NCBI GenBank assembly: GCA_002868925.1
Contig: PKTZ01000080.1
Coordinates: 1 to 42,006 of the forward strand
Direction: 5' to 3'
Length of the DNA: 42,006 nt
Source: Desulfuromonas sp.
GTDB lineage: Bacteria > Desulfobacterota > Desulfuromonadia > Desulfuromonadales > UBA2294
The position numbers and the translations under genes were made by a program. The notes beneath the pieces are model-generated. The model worked only from the letters and a program-made list of their open reading frames with translations. It had not been told where the DNA came from and searched no databases. Positions 25,480 through 33,943 of this stretch are shown here, piece after piece; position 1 is the first letter of the stretch; every line of letters starts with the position of its first letter.

Positions 25480-26387
25480 ACCATCCTCGCCTTGCTCAGA
25501 TCCATGCTGCCGAGACCGCGCCGGGCGCCGGCGACGATGGTCGGGATATCCTGCGGTTTGTGACCGAACAGAGTCGCCGCATAGCTGTCGGCGGCAACGA
25601 TATCGGCCGAAACGATCAAGATCTCCGGATGGCGAACATCTTTAAGGCTCCCCCCCTGCGGACCGTTGGCAACAAGAATGCGGGTCGCGTCGACGATAAC
25701 CAGGTCGGAATGGATGACACTGTTGATGTCGGCCAGCGACTCGTCGATCCGGCGGTGCAGCACCCCGCGGTTACCGCCGATCACCCCCATGATGTTTTTC
25801 ATCCCGAGGGTCAGGGTCGAAATCGAATGATGCTTGGCGATCGGAACGTTGATCAGCCGGTCCGCCTCGAGCGCCGGCTTGTAGAACGACCACTTGTCGA
25901 GAGCGACGCCGCCATCAAGCAGGACGTCCTGGTAAGCGCGCCGGTCCATAAACTCGATCTTTGCCCGGTCGGAGCCGAGCGCCTCGATCGCAGCACGGAT
26001 ACCGCTCTGGGTATAGCAGCGTCGCGGATCGTTACAGGTCCGATCGAAGACCCGGACCGAGGCCGCTCCCGCCTCGAGGCAGTGCTCGACGACCGCCCGC
26101 ACCACGTCGGGATGGCTGTTTGCCGCCTGCTCCACCGTTCGATCCCAGCCGATGTTCGGCTTGACCACCACGTGTTCTCCCCGCTTGACGAAGCGACCGA
26201 TACCGCCGAGGGCAGCCAGGGTCGTGTCAACCAACTTCGGGATAGCCTGCCCCTTGCGCACCGCCAGTTCCGGGCCGGCTGGCCCGGACGCCAGGCTGGC
26301 GAGATCGAGGATCGGCAGAGAACCTGTAGCGGCGCCGGCTATGGCCAGTTGCAGGGAACGACGGATAAATTGGCGACGATCGATCAT
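25476..26387 (-). CDS. Tat-exported DUF362 protein
   Basis: A 303-residue protein with a twin-arginine signal (DRRQFIRRSLQLAIAG), then a DUF362 domain (VVKPNIGWDRTVEQAANSHP, DRTCNDPRRCY, INVPIAKHHSISTLTLGMKN). DUF362 domains often occur with ferredoxin domains; Tat export suggests a folded protein with a cofactor. It is directly upstream of, and overlaps, the polyferredoxin gene, so a joint periplasmic redox role is likely but unproven. Confidence 0.88.
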   Translation of the reverse strand: MIDRRQFIRRSLQLAIAGAATGSLPILDLASLASGPAGPELAVRKGQAIPKLVDTTLAALGGIGRFVKRGEHVVVKPNIGWDRTVEQAANSHPDVVRAVVEHCLEAGAASVRVFDRTCNDPRRCYTQSGIRAAIEALGSDRAKIEFMDRRAYQDVLLDGGVALDKWSFYKPALEADRLINVPIAKHHSISTLTLGMKNIMGVIGGNRGVLHRRIDESLADINSVIHSDLVIVDATRILVANGPQGGSLKDVRHPEILIVSADIVAADSYAATLFGHKPQDIPTIVAGARRGLGSMDLSKARMV

Positions 26388-26401
26388 ATAAATGGCTCCG
26401 C

Positions 26402-27010
26402 TTAGATCAGCCGGTTCTGGCGCAGGAAATCGCGCGCCACCTTTTTCACCTGTTGCTCTTCACCCTTGGCGGACTGTTCCTCGAGCTTGTGGATCGTGGC
26501 GGTGTCGACTTTGCCACCAAGCTTATTGATCAGCCGGGCCAGGGCCGGGAATTTCTTCAGGGTATCCTTGCGCACCACAGGGGCCGCCTCGGCCACGGTT
26601 CCGTCCGGGGCCAGTTTCTTCTCTTCGAAACCGAACGGCTTGAGCCAGACCAGGTTCAGCTCCTGGTTGTAGACGTCCTTGACCGCCTTGTAGAGTTCCG
26701 GCGCTTCGGCAATCGCCGCCTTGCCGAGGATCTTCACCTGGCCGACGCCGGTATACTCGACGTACATATCGAGGTCGGCCTTGAGCAACGCCTGGTGCGC
26801 CTCCTCGTTGCTCTTGAAATTGACGATCTTGACCGTGGTCCCGGTCCGCTCGGTAATCAGCAACGAGAGCATCTGGGCCATCAGGTTCTGTTGCAGGCTT
26901 CCGGTCGTGCCGACCATCAGGGTCTTGCCGACACAGGCATAGGATGAGCCGGATGAGAGCAACAACACGGCCAGTAAAAGGGTCATCGTTTTTTTCATTA
27001 TTCGCGCCAT
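26402..27010 (-). CDS. Orphan OpuAC/ProX-type periplasmic substrate-binding protein
   Basis: A 202-residue exported protein resembling the glycine betaine/choline ABC binding-protein fold (VGTTGSLQQNLMAQMLSLLI, LKADLDMYVEYTGVG, NLVWLKPFGFEEK). It is shorter than usual ProX/OpuAC proteins (about 270-300), and no ABC permease or ATPase is adjacent, so it may act as a ligand sensor or chaperone instead of in transport. AAGGAG lies 8 nt before ATG 27010. It follows the beta-helix lipoprotein gene by 12 nt. Confidence 0.82.
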   Translation of the reverse strand: MARIMKKTMTLLLAVLLLSSGSSYACVGKTLMVGTTGSLQQNLMAQMLSLLITERTGTTVKIVNFKSNEEAHQALLKADLDMYVEYTGVGQVKILGKAAIAEAPELYKAVKDVYNQELNLVWLKPFGFEEKKLAPDGTVAEAAPVVRKDTLKKFPALARLINKLGGKVDTATIHKLEEQSAKGEEQQVKKVARDFLRQNRLI

Positions 27011-27022
27011 CGGTCCATCTCC

Positions 27023-27940
27023 TTACTCGCGCAGTTCTGTTTCAATTTCCATCGGTCCAGGTAACGAATCGGGTGTCTGTACCCGGCCGAGCGTTTCATC
27101 CTGTTTCTGATCGAACATCAGTTCTTCAATCGCGGCAGGATTGGTCGTTCCCCACCAGTTGCCGGGGAAGGTGACGTCCTCTTTTTGGGTCAAGCCCATC
27201 TTGACCGAGTATTGCCTGCTGTCAACGATGTTGTTGCCGCTGATCTTTGCCTTATCCTCGGAGCGGGTCACGACGAAGATGCCGATATCGTTGTTGCGGA
27301 TATCGTTGCCGACCACCACCGCTTCGCTGCGTCGCTCCTCGTAACGCAGGCCATGCCGGTTGTCGTAGATCCGGTTCCCCCGAACCTTGATGTTGACCGT
27401 CGAGAAGCGGACGCCGTCAACATTGTGCCGGAACACCGAATTCGCGACCACGGCCTTACAGAAATGAACCTGGATGCCGCTGTATGCATATTCCGAAATC
27501 ACGTAGGCGACCTCGGCCCGCTTGGCAAAATCGAGGTAGAGATATTTCCAGTCGGCCGGTTGCGGATTCTCCTCACCGCTGGTAAAACGGATCGGCTGCC
27601 CGGCGGTGCCGCGGGCCAGCAGTGTTCCTTCCACCAGCAGTTCACCGTCGCCGATACCGTCGCCGTCCCGATCGAATCGATCGAAAATCACCTCTGTCCC
27701 GGGGGCGATGATCAACTGCCCCTCCTTCTTGACGGTAACGATGCCGTTGATCCGCACCGTCCCGGACCAGGTAACCTTGCCGGAGATCGTTGTATCGCCC
27801 AGCTTTGTTTCGACGGCAGGTGTCAACAGACACCCGCTGACGAAAACGGCGACCAGCAGTCCGCCGAGGGAAACCAGTCCGCAGCAGACTCTCTGTATCG
27901 ACCGTCGTTTAATGATAGTTCCCCGTCGGCTCGATAACAT
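27023..27940 (-). CDS. Beta-helix lipoprotein (NosD-like repeats)
   Basis: About 305 residues. A signal peptide with lipobox VSGC precedes beta-solenoid (PbH1) repeats such as SVFRHNVDGVRFSTVNIKVR, NRIYDNRHGLRYEE, and NDIRNNDIGIFVV, ending with the GNWWGTTNPAAI motif common to such proteins. A calcium-like DRDGDGIGDG stretch lies near residue 90. Start uncertain: ATG 27940 (adjacent to GGGAG) or 27955, both overlapping the DUF3467 gene. Probably anchored in the outer membrane. Confidence 0.83.
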   Translation of the reverse strand: MLSSRRGTIIKRRSIQRVCCGLVSLGGLLVAVFVSGCLLTPAVETKLGDTTISGKVTWSGTVRINGIVTVKKEGQLIIAPGTEVIFDRFDRDGDGIGDGELLVEGTLLARGTAGQPIRFTSGEENPQPADWKYLYLDFAKRAEVAYVISEYAYSGIQVHFCKAVVANSVFRHNVDGVRFSTVNIKVRGNRIYDNRHGLRYEERRSEAVVVGNDIRNNDIGIFVVTRSEDKAKISGNNIVDSRQYSVKMGLTQKEDVTFPGNWWGTTNPAAIEELMFDQKQDETLGRVQTPDSLPGPMEIETELRE

Positions 27941-28214
27941 CTCCCGGCTCGACATCGATCGGACCGAACCGCTTTTCGTACTCCTTCAGGTTCGCATCCA
28001 TCGCCGCCAGGAATTTTTTCAGGTGGCGCGGCGAGGTGATCACCCGCGACCGGACCTTGGCCCGCGGTGCCTGCGGCTGCATGAATATAAAGTCGAGGAC
28101 GAACTCGGCGTCGCTATGGTTCATCACCACCAGGTTGGAATATACCCCCTGGGCGACATCTTCGTCGATCTGGATTTCCAGCTTGATCTCCTGCTGTTCC
28201 GCTTTTTTACTCAT
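27909..28214 (-). CDS. DUF3467 protein
   Basis: A 101-residue cytoplasmic protein of the DUF3467 family, recognisable from GVYSNLVVMNHSDAEFVLDF and ARVKSRVITSPRHLKKFL-type order. The family is widespread and uncharacterised. AAGGAG lies 5 nt before the ATG. It is the only clearly cytoplasmic small protein in this operon and overlaps the beta-helix lipoprotein gene, suggesting translational coupling. Confidence 0.9.
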   Translation of the reverse strand: MSKKAEQQEIKLEIQIDEDVAQGVYSNLVVMNHSDAEFVLDFIFMQPQAPRAKVRSRVITSPRHLKKFLAAMDANLKEYEKRFGPIDVEPGDVIEPTGNYH

Positions 28215-28236
28215 CTTCTCTCCTTGGCAATCGATT

Positions 28237-29271
28237 TTATTGCAGGCTGATCGGTTCGACGACGATCTCTATACGATCGATCGAACTATCAGCGTTTATA
28301 GTCAGTCCGTGATCGGCGCTTTGATCGTACATGCCGAACAGTTCGCCCGGTGCCGGTGAATCGCCGTACTCCTGGCGGGCACCGATGTAATAGGTGCCGG
28401 GCTGCCCGAGGTTCAGCTGAAACCGACCGTCGGTACCGGTTGCGACCGACAGGGCAGCCGGCCGTTTGTGACCGATAACCCGATCGGTATAAGCGAAAAC
28501 ATGCAGGCCGGCAACCGGCTCCCCCCGATCATCGACCACCCGGCCGGTCACGACCTGGCCGGATGCCGTTGTGATCGTCTCGCTGGCGGCCTCCGATTTC
28601 ACCTTCTCGACCACCGGGATCGTAACCCGGGTGACCGTACCCGATCTGGCGATCACCGGGTTGCCACCGTAGACACCGAGCAGATCCCCTTCCCGTACCG
28701 GGCCGACCCGGTTTCCGTCCAGCCGCTTGCGCACCATGAGAAAGTAGCTGCTCTCCGGCAGGCCGTCGAAATAGAATTGCCCGTCCGGCCCCGTCGGCAT
28801 TGACAGGCGATAGCCCTGCCCCTTGAGCCCCTCGTCAACATCGAGGTAAAGGTAGGCGTAGGCATCGGTCACCGGCTCTCCCCGGGAGGTGATGCGCCCC
28901 TCGATCGCCGCGCTATATTCGTCATCGTAGCGCCGAATCTCGGCCGTCGGCAGCGGCACCGCCTGCAATCCGGCCCAGACCGTTCCGTTCTCGACCGTAA
29001 CCGGGTTGCGTCCGCAAAAAGCGAAGAGCCCTTGCTCGACATCTCGTACGAACAGGGCATAGGTCCCGGCCGGGACCTCGATCCGGTAGTAGCCTTCGCT
29101 ATCGCTCGGCGCCGCGACCAGCAGCGGTTCACCGCTGTAGTCAAGGCCCGGGTAGAGCACAACCCGGACACCGGAAACCGGCCCATCATCGGCAACGATC
29201 CGCCCCTCGATCAGCGCGGCGTGCACCGGCAGCGTCAGCAGAAGCAGACATATGGCGAGAAGGGTTCTCAC
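28237..29271 (-). CDS. Exported protein of three carboxypeptidase-regulatory-like domains (copy C)
   Basis: A 344-residue protein with a signal peptide (RTLLAICLLLLTLPVHA), then three Ig-like domains at about 22-125, 130-235 and 245-340. Each has the pattern GxV-x-GxPVxG, a strand, DGxYxxxLPxGxYxxxAR. The last shows VFAYTDRVIGHKRPA and GELFGMYDQSADHGL. GTG 29271 is chosen: GGGAGG lies 4 nt upstream and GTGA overlaps the preceding stop. Paralogous to 30631-31674 and 32855-33943. Confidence 0.85.
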   Translation of the reverse strand: MRTLLAICLLLLTLPVHAALIEGRIVADDGPVSGVRVVLYPGLDYSGEPLLVAAPSDSEGYYRIEVPAGTYALFVRDVEQGLFAFCGRNPVTVENGTVWAGLQAVPLPTAEIRRYDDEYSAAIEGRITSRGEPVTDAYAYLYLDVDEGLKGQGYRLSMPTGPDGQFYFDGLPESSYFLMVRKRLDGNRVGPVREGDLLGVYGGNPVIARSGTVTRVTIPVVEKVKSEAASETITTASGQVVTGRVVDDRGEPVAGLHVFAYTDRVIGHKRPAALSVATGTDGRFQLNLGQPGTYYIGARQEYGDSPAPGELFGMYDQSADHGLTINADSSIDRIEIVVEPISLQ

Positions 29272-30656
29272 TGCGCCTCCCGTGGGCCGACAGCAGCGAC
29301 CGGAGCTTCGAGCCACGGCCGGTATCCGACCAGGTCGATCCGGTAACTCTCCGGGCCGAAGCCCTCGTAGGTGACCCACTCCTTGTCGAGCCGGTCGTAG
29401 AAGAGATCGAGGTTCTGGCCTTTTTCGGCCTGTTGCAGGGTCGATGTTTTGTCGTTCCACCAGTTGCCGCTGACATCGACGATATCGTTGAACGTCTCCG
29501 GCGCCCGATCGAGCATGGTGTTGCGGCTGTTGCGGGCCTGCGCCTCTTTCTGCATCAGCTTTTTCGAACCGGAGCGCTTCTCCCAGTCAGCGCTCTGGTA
29601 GATACCGAGCTCGACCGCCAGCCGGTTATCCGAGAAGTTGTTCTGCTTGACCCGTGGGTAAGACGAGTAGTCGCAATAGAGGGCGACCCCGCTCTTCTCG
29701 ATCCGGTTGTTTTCGATCACCGGGTTCGACTTGCGGTAGTTGTAGATGGCCGTTTCGTTGCCGCGGAACAGATTATACACCAGGCGGGGTGAACCGTACT
29801 GGTCGTTGCGTACCGCCATCTTGTTGTCGATGAAACTGTTATCCTCTATTGCCGGGTAGGCAAAGGCGTAGTTGACGATCGCTACTTCGTTCTTCTCGAA
29901 CCGGTTGCCCTTGATCATCGGCGTGTTCTTGGTCTGGTTACAGTAAAGGCCGATCCGGTTCTCTATAAAAATGTTATCGACGATCCGATCCTGGTAGGTC
30001 TGCAGTAGGCCGATCCCCTGTTCATTCCCTTCAAACCGGTTGCCGCGAATCTCGCCCCGGCTGTTGTGCGATGCCAGGATCGCGGTCTTGTGCTGCCCCT
30101 TGAACAGGTTGTCGCGGATCAGCGGCACCGATTTCATTTCGTTGTCGATCGCCATGTCGTTCTCTTCGAACCGGTTCCGCTCGATCAGCGGATTCGACTC
30201 GCGCAGCAGCTTGATCGCCGTCACCCACCCGGAAAAGTGAGCATCGGTCACCTCGAAATCGGTAGCGACACTGCTGAGCGCGGTTTCACCATTATGAAAG
30301 TGGGCATGCCGGATCACGCTCCCCTTTTCGGCCTCGATGAAGTGGATTCCCTGCCAGCCCTCGATCCCGGTCACGACAACCGGACTCTTAGCTCTCCCTT
30401 CAATCGCCAGAATACCGCTGATCGTAATCTTTGCCGAAGGCGAAGCTACCGTAATTTCAACCCCGGGCCGGACCAGAAGTCGGCTGCCACGTGGAATGTT
30501 CAGCGGCTGATCGAGCTGCACATTTTCCTGCCAGACGGTCTCACCGGCCGGCAGATTCTGTGCTACCGCCAGCCCTGCGCACAGGAATGTGAACAGGCAG
30601 GCGACCAGGAGAATACAGCTCGGGGCAATGCTATTTTGCAGACTGCGCTTCGACAT
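29268..30656 (-). CDS. Exported beta-helix protein
   Basis: A 462-residue protein with a signal peptide ending near LAVAQ. It has more than ten PbH1-like turns with NRFEENDMAI, GNRFEGNEQGIG, NIFIENRIGLY, NRIEKSGVALY, then VSGNWWNDKTS. This is a right-handed parallel beta-solenoid, the fold of NosD and pectate-lyase-like proteins, but no catalytic lyase pattern is obvious. Overlaps the preceding carboxypeptidase-regulatory gene by 26 nt. Confidence 0.85.
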   Translation of the reverse strand: MSKRSLQNSIAPSCILLVACLFTFLCAGLAVAQNLPAGETVWQENVQLDQPLNIPRGSRLLVRPGVEITVASPSAKITISGILAIEGRAKSPVVVTGIEGWQGIHFIEAEKGSVIRHAHFHNGETALSSVATDFEVTDAHFSGWVTAIKLLRESNPLIERNRFEENDMAIDNEMKSVPLIRDNLFKGQHKTAILASHNSRGEIRGNRFEGNEQGIGLLQTYQDRIVDNIFIENRIGLYCNQTKNTPMIKGNRFEKNEVAIVNYAFAYPAIEDNSFIDNKMAVRNDQYGSPRLVYNLFRGNETAIYNYRKSNPVIENNRIEKSGVALYCDYSSYPRVKQNNFSDNRLAVELGIYQSADWEKRSGSKKLMQKEAQARNSRNTMLDRAPETFNDIVDVSGNWWNDKTSTLQQAEKGQNLDLFYDRLDKEWVTYEGFGPESYRIDLVGYRPWLEAPVAAVGPREAQ

Positions 30657-31674
30657 CTATCTCGATCTCCAAAACGTTTTTCTTATCGTCCAGTTTAACA
30701 GCATGATCGGAATTACCATCGAACTTGCCGTAAAGCTCGCCATCACCGGCCGGGCCACCGAAGCTCTCCCGGGCCAGCAGGTAGTAGGGACCGTTGCCGG
30801 GGAGTTTCAATTCGAACCGTCCGTCCAGGCCGGTGGGCGGTGAAAAAAAGTCGGGGGTGCCGGTCATCTCAGCTTCGAGGTAGGCGAAGACATGCAGGCC
30901 GGCGACCGGCTTGCCGTCGTGACCGGTCACGACCCCTTTGATCCCGCGGAAGGGAGCAGCCTCTCCCTCTTCGAGCATCGGCATCCGGGTAATCGTCTCG
31001 ATCTTGACTTCGGCTACCCTGTTTTTTTCCACCGTCACCGGGTTGCCGTAGTAGTAGTTGAAATAATCACCGATCTCGATCGGCCCGAACTGTCCTCCCT
31101 TGGCCCGCTTGCGGGCGAGCAGGTAGTATTCTCCCGGCGGCAACCGCAGGCGGAAATCCCCCTTGGCCACCGGCTGCACGAAATAACCCGGCCCCTTGAA
31201 CCCCTTGCTTGGATCCTTGTAGACGTAGAGGTAGGCTCGCTCCAGCGGCTCACCCTGGAAGCTGAGTTCGCCGCTGATACCGGAAGATGAAGCTTCAACC
31301 GGTGGCGCCTCCGTGGGGATCTTGATCAGGTTGAATCCGACCGTGGTCCGGTGGTCGGCGCTGACCCGGATCGGGCTGCCGCTGTAGTAGCAAAAATAAT
31401 TTCCCGGCTGCGGTTGCCCCTCGTAATCACGCGCAGTCAAGAAGTAGCTGCCGGGGGGAAGATCGAGGGAATAGGTCCCGTCGACCTTTGAGGGGGCTGC
31501 CACCGCGACATGCTTGCCGGCGGCGATATCGGCAATCTGGCGATAGGCGCGCACGGTAATTCCGGGAACCAGCTCGCCGCGCCAGGCGATCCGCCCCCGG
31601 ATGCCGCTTTCGGCGAAGGCCGCCGTTGTCGTGACCAACAACAGCGCGGTTATGATCAGAGCGACTCTTTTCAT
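30631..31674 (-). CDS. Exported protein of three carboxypeptidase-regulatory-like domains (copy B)
   Basis: A 347-residue protein: signal peptide (VALIITALLLVTTTAAFA), then three Ig-like domains (about 22-120, 130-235, 250-345). The third carries VFAYLEAEMTGTPDF, a PTGLDGRFELKLP strand-turn and GELYGKFDGNSDHAV, nearly the same signature as copies A and C. ATG overlaps the preceding beta-helix stop (ATGA). The mature protein is predicted soluble periplasmic or secreted. Confidence 0.85.
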   Translation of the reverse strand: MKRVALIITALLLVTTTAAFAESGIRGRIAWRGELVPGITVRAYRQIADIAAGKHVAVAAPSKVDGTYSLDLPPGSYFLTARDYEGQPQPGNYFCYYSGSPIRVSADHRTTVGFNLIKIPTEAPPVEASSSGISGELSFQGEPLERAYLYVYKDPSKGFKGPGYFVQPVAKGDFRLRLPPGEYYLLARKRAKGGQFGPIEIGDYFNYYYGNPVTVEKNRVAEVKIETITRMPMLEEGEAAPFRGIKGVVTGHDGKPVAGLHVFAYLEAEMTGTPDFFSPPTGLDGRFELKLPGNGPYYLLARESFGGPAGDGELYGKFDGNSDHAVKLDDKKNVLEIEIDVEAQSAK

Positions 31675-32855
31675 TCTTTCTCTTTACCCTGCAAAGACGA
31701 TTGTTGCAGCCAAGGGCTGAAGATAACGGTATCGAGAGGATAGTCCTGCCCTTCTTCGACGAAGGTCGGACGGTCTCGCCCGTCATCGATAAAACCGGGG
31801 TTGCCGTCCGCACCGATCTTTTCCAGTTCGGCCGTACCGGCTTTGCCCCACCAGTTGTCACGGGCATCGACCGTGCCGTCCATGCTGCGCGGCGGCGGAA
31901 GCTCGGTTGACGACTTGTCGAGGCTGCCGAAGGCGGAGCGACTGCTCGTCGCCTGCCGGGTCGACGCCCCTTTCGTTTTCTCCCAGTTGCTCGACTGGAA
32001 TTCGAGGTAAAGCGCCTTGCCGTTATCGACAAAATCGTTGTGCCGGATCTCCGGATAGGAGGAGAAGGCGATCTCGATGCCGGTTTCATTGTTGGCCAGC
32101 AGGTTGTTCTCGATGACCGGGTCGGCCCGGCGATAGAGCGAGATACCGACTTCGTTGTTGCTGATATCGGAGCCGGTGATCCGCGGCCGGGCCGCCTTCT
32201 CGACCCTGAGGGCGACCTTGTTCTGGTCGAAGCAGTTATCGCGTAGCTCCGGATCGCTGCCCGAGTAGGCGACCATCAGGCCGGTGTCGTGCCGACTGAA
32301 AACATTGCCACTGAAGCGCCGCGGCGTCGAGCGGAAGATATAGGCGCCATAACGGCCGTTCTCTTCGAACTTGTTATTGAGCACCGCCGCCTTCACCCCG
32401 TCCTTGAGGAAGAGACCGACCTTGCGGTTCTGCTTGAAAACCGAGCCGGCGACCGTCGCATCACTCTTCTGGCGGAGCTCGATCCCGACGTCATTGCCGA
32501 CAAGAGTTAACTGCTCGAGCCGTGGCTCGCCGCCGATGACCTGGATGCCGATTTTGGCACCGGAGACTTCGCTCTCGGTCAGCAGGGTCGCAAGGGTGCA
32601 GCCTTTGAGCACGATCCCTTCCCATTTCTTTCCTTTGAAAACGGCACCGCGAGCCGACATCCGCCCGGCTACCTCGAGTCCGCCGGCGGTGAAGATTACG
32701 GTCGTGCCCGGTTTAACGACGAGTTCGGCGCCCGGTTCGACCCGGACCTTTTCGTCGATCCGCTTCTCACCCTCCCAGACAACCTTGCCGGTAAGCAGGA
32801 CAGCGCCGGAGACGGATGGAAGTAACAACAGGATGATGACAACCAACAAGCGCAT
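31671..32855 (-). CDS. Exported beta-helix protein
   Basis: A 394-residue protein: signal peptide (MRLLVVIILLLLPSVSGA), then beta-solenoid turns such as NVFSRHDTGLMVAY, NCFDQNKVALRVE, SDISNNEVGISLY, NLLANNETGIEIA and NDFVDNGKALYLE, then DARDNWWGKAG. ATG 32855 is chosen, overlapping the preceding stop (TAATG); the frame is open to 32954. Second beta-helix partner in the alternating series. Confidence 0.85.
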   Translation of the reverse strand: MRLLVVIILLLLPSVSGAVLLTGKVVWEGEKRIDEKVRVEPGAELVVKPGTTVIFTAGGLEVAGRMSARGAVFKGKKWEGIVLKGCTLATLLTESEVSGAKIGIQVIGGEPRLEQLTLVGNDVGIELRQKSDATVAGSVFKQNRKVGLFLKDGVKAAVLNNKFEENGRYGAYIFRSTPRRFSGNVFSRHDTGLMVAYSGSDPELRDNCFDQNKVALRVEKAARPRITGSDISNNEVGISLYRRADPVIENNLLANNETGIEIAFSSYPEIRHNDFVDNGKALYLEFQSSNWEKTKGASTRQATSSRSAFGSLDKSSTELPPPRSMDGTVDARDNWWGKAGTAELEKIGADGNPGFIDDGRDRPTFVEEGQDYPLDTVIFSPWLQQSSLQGKEKE

Positions 32856-33943
32856 TACCAGACCTCGCGCACGATAATATCGGCAAGATCTACCGCCTTG
32901 CCGGTTTCGATGGCGACGGAGTGATCGGCCGCGACATCGTAGGTACCGACCCACTCGCCCGGTTCCAGCGGCCCGCCGAAGGTGCTGCGGGCGCCGAGGA
33001 AATAGGTGCCGCCATCGGTCAGGTTGAGCCGGTACTGTCCGTCGTCGCCGGTCGGGGCCGAGATGAAGGTCGGCTTGCCGACCATGCGGCTGTCGAGGTA
33101 GGCAAAGACGTAGATACCGGAAATCGGTTCGCCGTCGCGGTTGACCACTTTGCCTTCGAAACGGGTCGTGGTCTTCTCGAACTTGCCGGCGGCCAGCCGT
33201 TTCTCCTTCTCGGTCGCATCGACCCGGGTCAGAGCCAGGTCGCCCAGTTCAACATACTGACCGGAGACCACCTCGACCGGATTCCCGGCAAAGCTGCCGT
33301 TGAGATCATCAGCTTCCGGTTCTCCCATCTGCTCGCCGTCGGCCCGCTTGCGCGCCGACAGGAAAAAACGGCCGGAAGGCAGTTCGATCCGGAAGTTGCC
33401 GGAGTCGTCGCTCTGTACCGCCTCGCCGTAGGAAGGGCCGATCAGCCCAGACTCCCTGGCCGTGTAGACGTAAACGAACCCTGAATCGACCGGCTGATCA
33501 GCATAGACCAGGCGGCCCTTGACTCCGGTTTGCGGTTCCGGAACCAGTCCGGCATCCCGTCCCATCTCGCGCAGCGGAAACGGCGCTACTGAAAGGAGGC
33601 TGTCCTTCACCTCGACCGGATTGGCCGGGCACTCGGCCATCAGCATCCGGGTCCGCCCGCCCTCGATGGTCTTCTTTTTGCCGATAATGAAATAACTGCC
33701 AGCAGGCAGGCTGATACGGTAATGCCCTTCACTGTCGGTCGAGGTCGTCGCGAACGGCAGGGTCGAACGATCCTTCTCCGCCTTGAGGTAGATTTCGACC
33801 GATGCCCCGGCCAGCGGCACATCCTCGAACTGAAGTTCGCCGCGCAGCCCGCTCTCGTCACTGCCGCGGCAGGAGAAGAGTAGTACCGTCAGCACAAAAA
33901 CCGATATAAAAATCGAGCAACGTCGCATCGATGTTCCGTCCAT
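32855..33943 (-). CDS. Lipoprotein of three carboxypeptidase-regulatory-like domains (copy A)
   Basis: A 362-residue protein. A lipobox LFSC follows a short signal peptide, and three Ig-like domains follow (about 28-125, 135-235, 258-355), the last with VFAYLDSRMVGKPTF, PTGDDGQYRLNL and GEWVGTYDVAADHSV. Unlike copies B and C it is lipid-anchored. ATG 33943 overlaps the previous stop (TAATG); ATG 33928 is possible. Confidence 0.85.
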   Translation of the reverse strand: MDGTSMRRCSIFISVFVLTVLLFSCRGSDESGLRGELQFEDVPLAGASVEIYLKAEKDRSTLPFATTSTDSEGHYRISLPAGSYFIIGKKKTIEGGRTRMLMAECPANPVEVKDSLLSVAPFPLREMGRDAGLVPEPQTGVKGRLVYADQPVDSGFVYVYTARESGLIGPSYGEAVQSDDSGNFRIELPSGRFFLSARKRADGEQMGEPEADDLNGSFAGNPVEVVSGQYVELGDLALTRVDATEKEKRLAAGKFEKTTTRFEGKVVNRDGEPISGIYVFAYLDSRMVGKPTFISAPTGDDGQYRLNLTDGGTYFLGARSTFGGPLEPGEWVGTYDVAADHSVAIETGKAVDLADIIVREVW

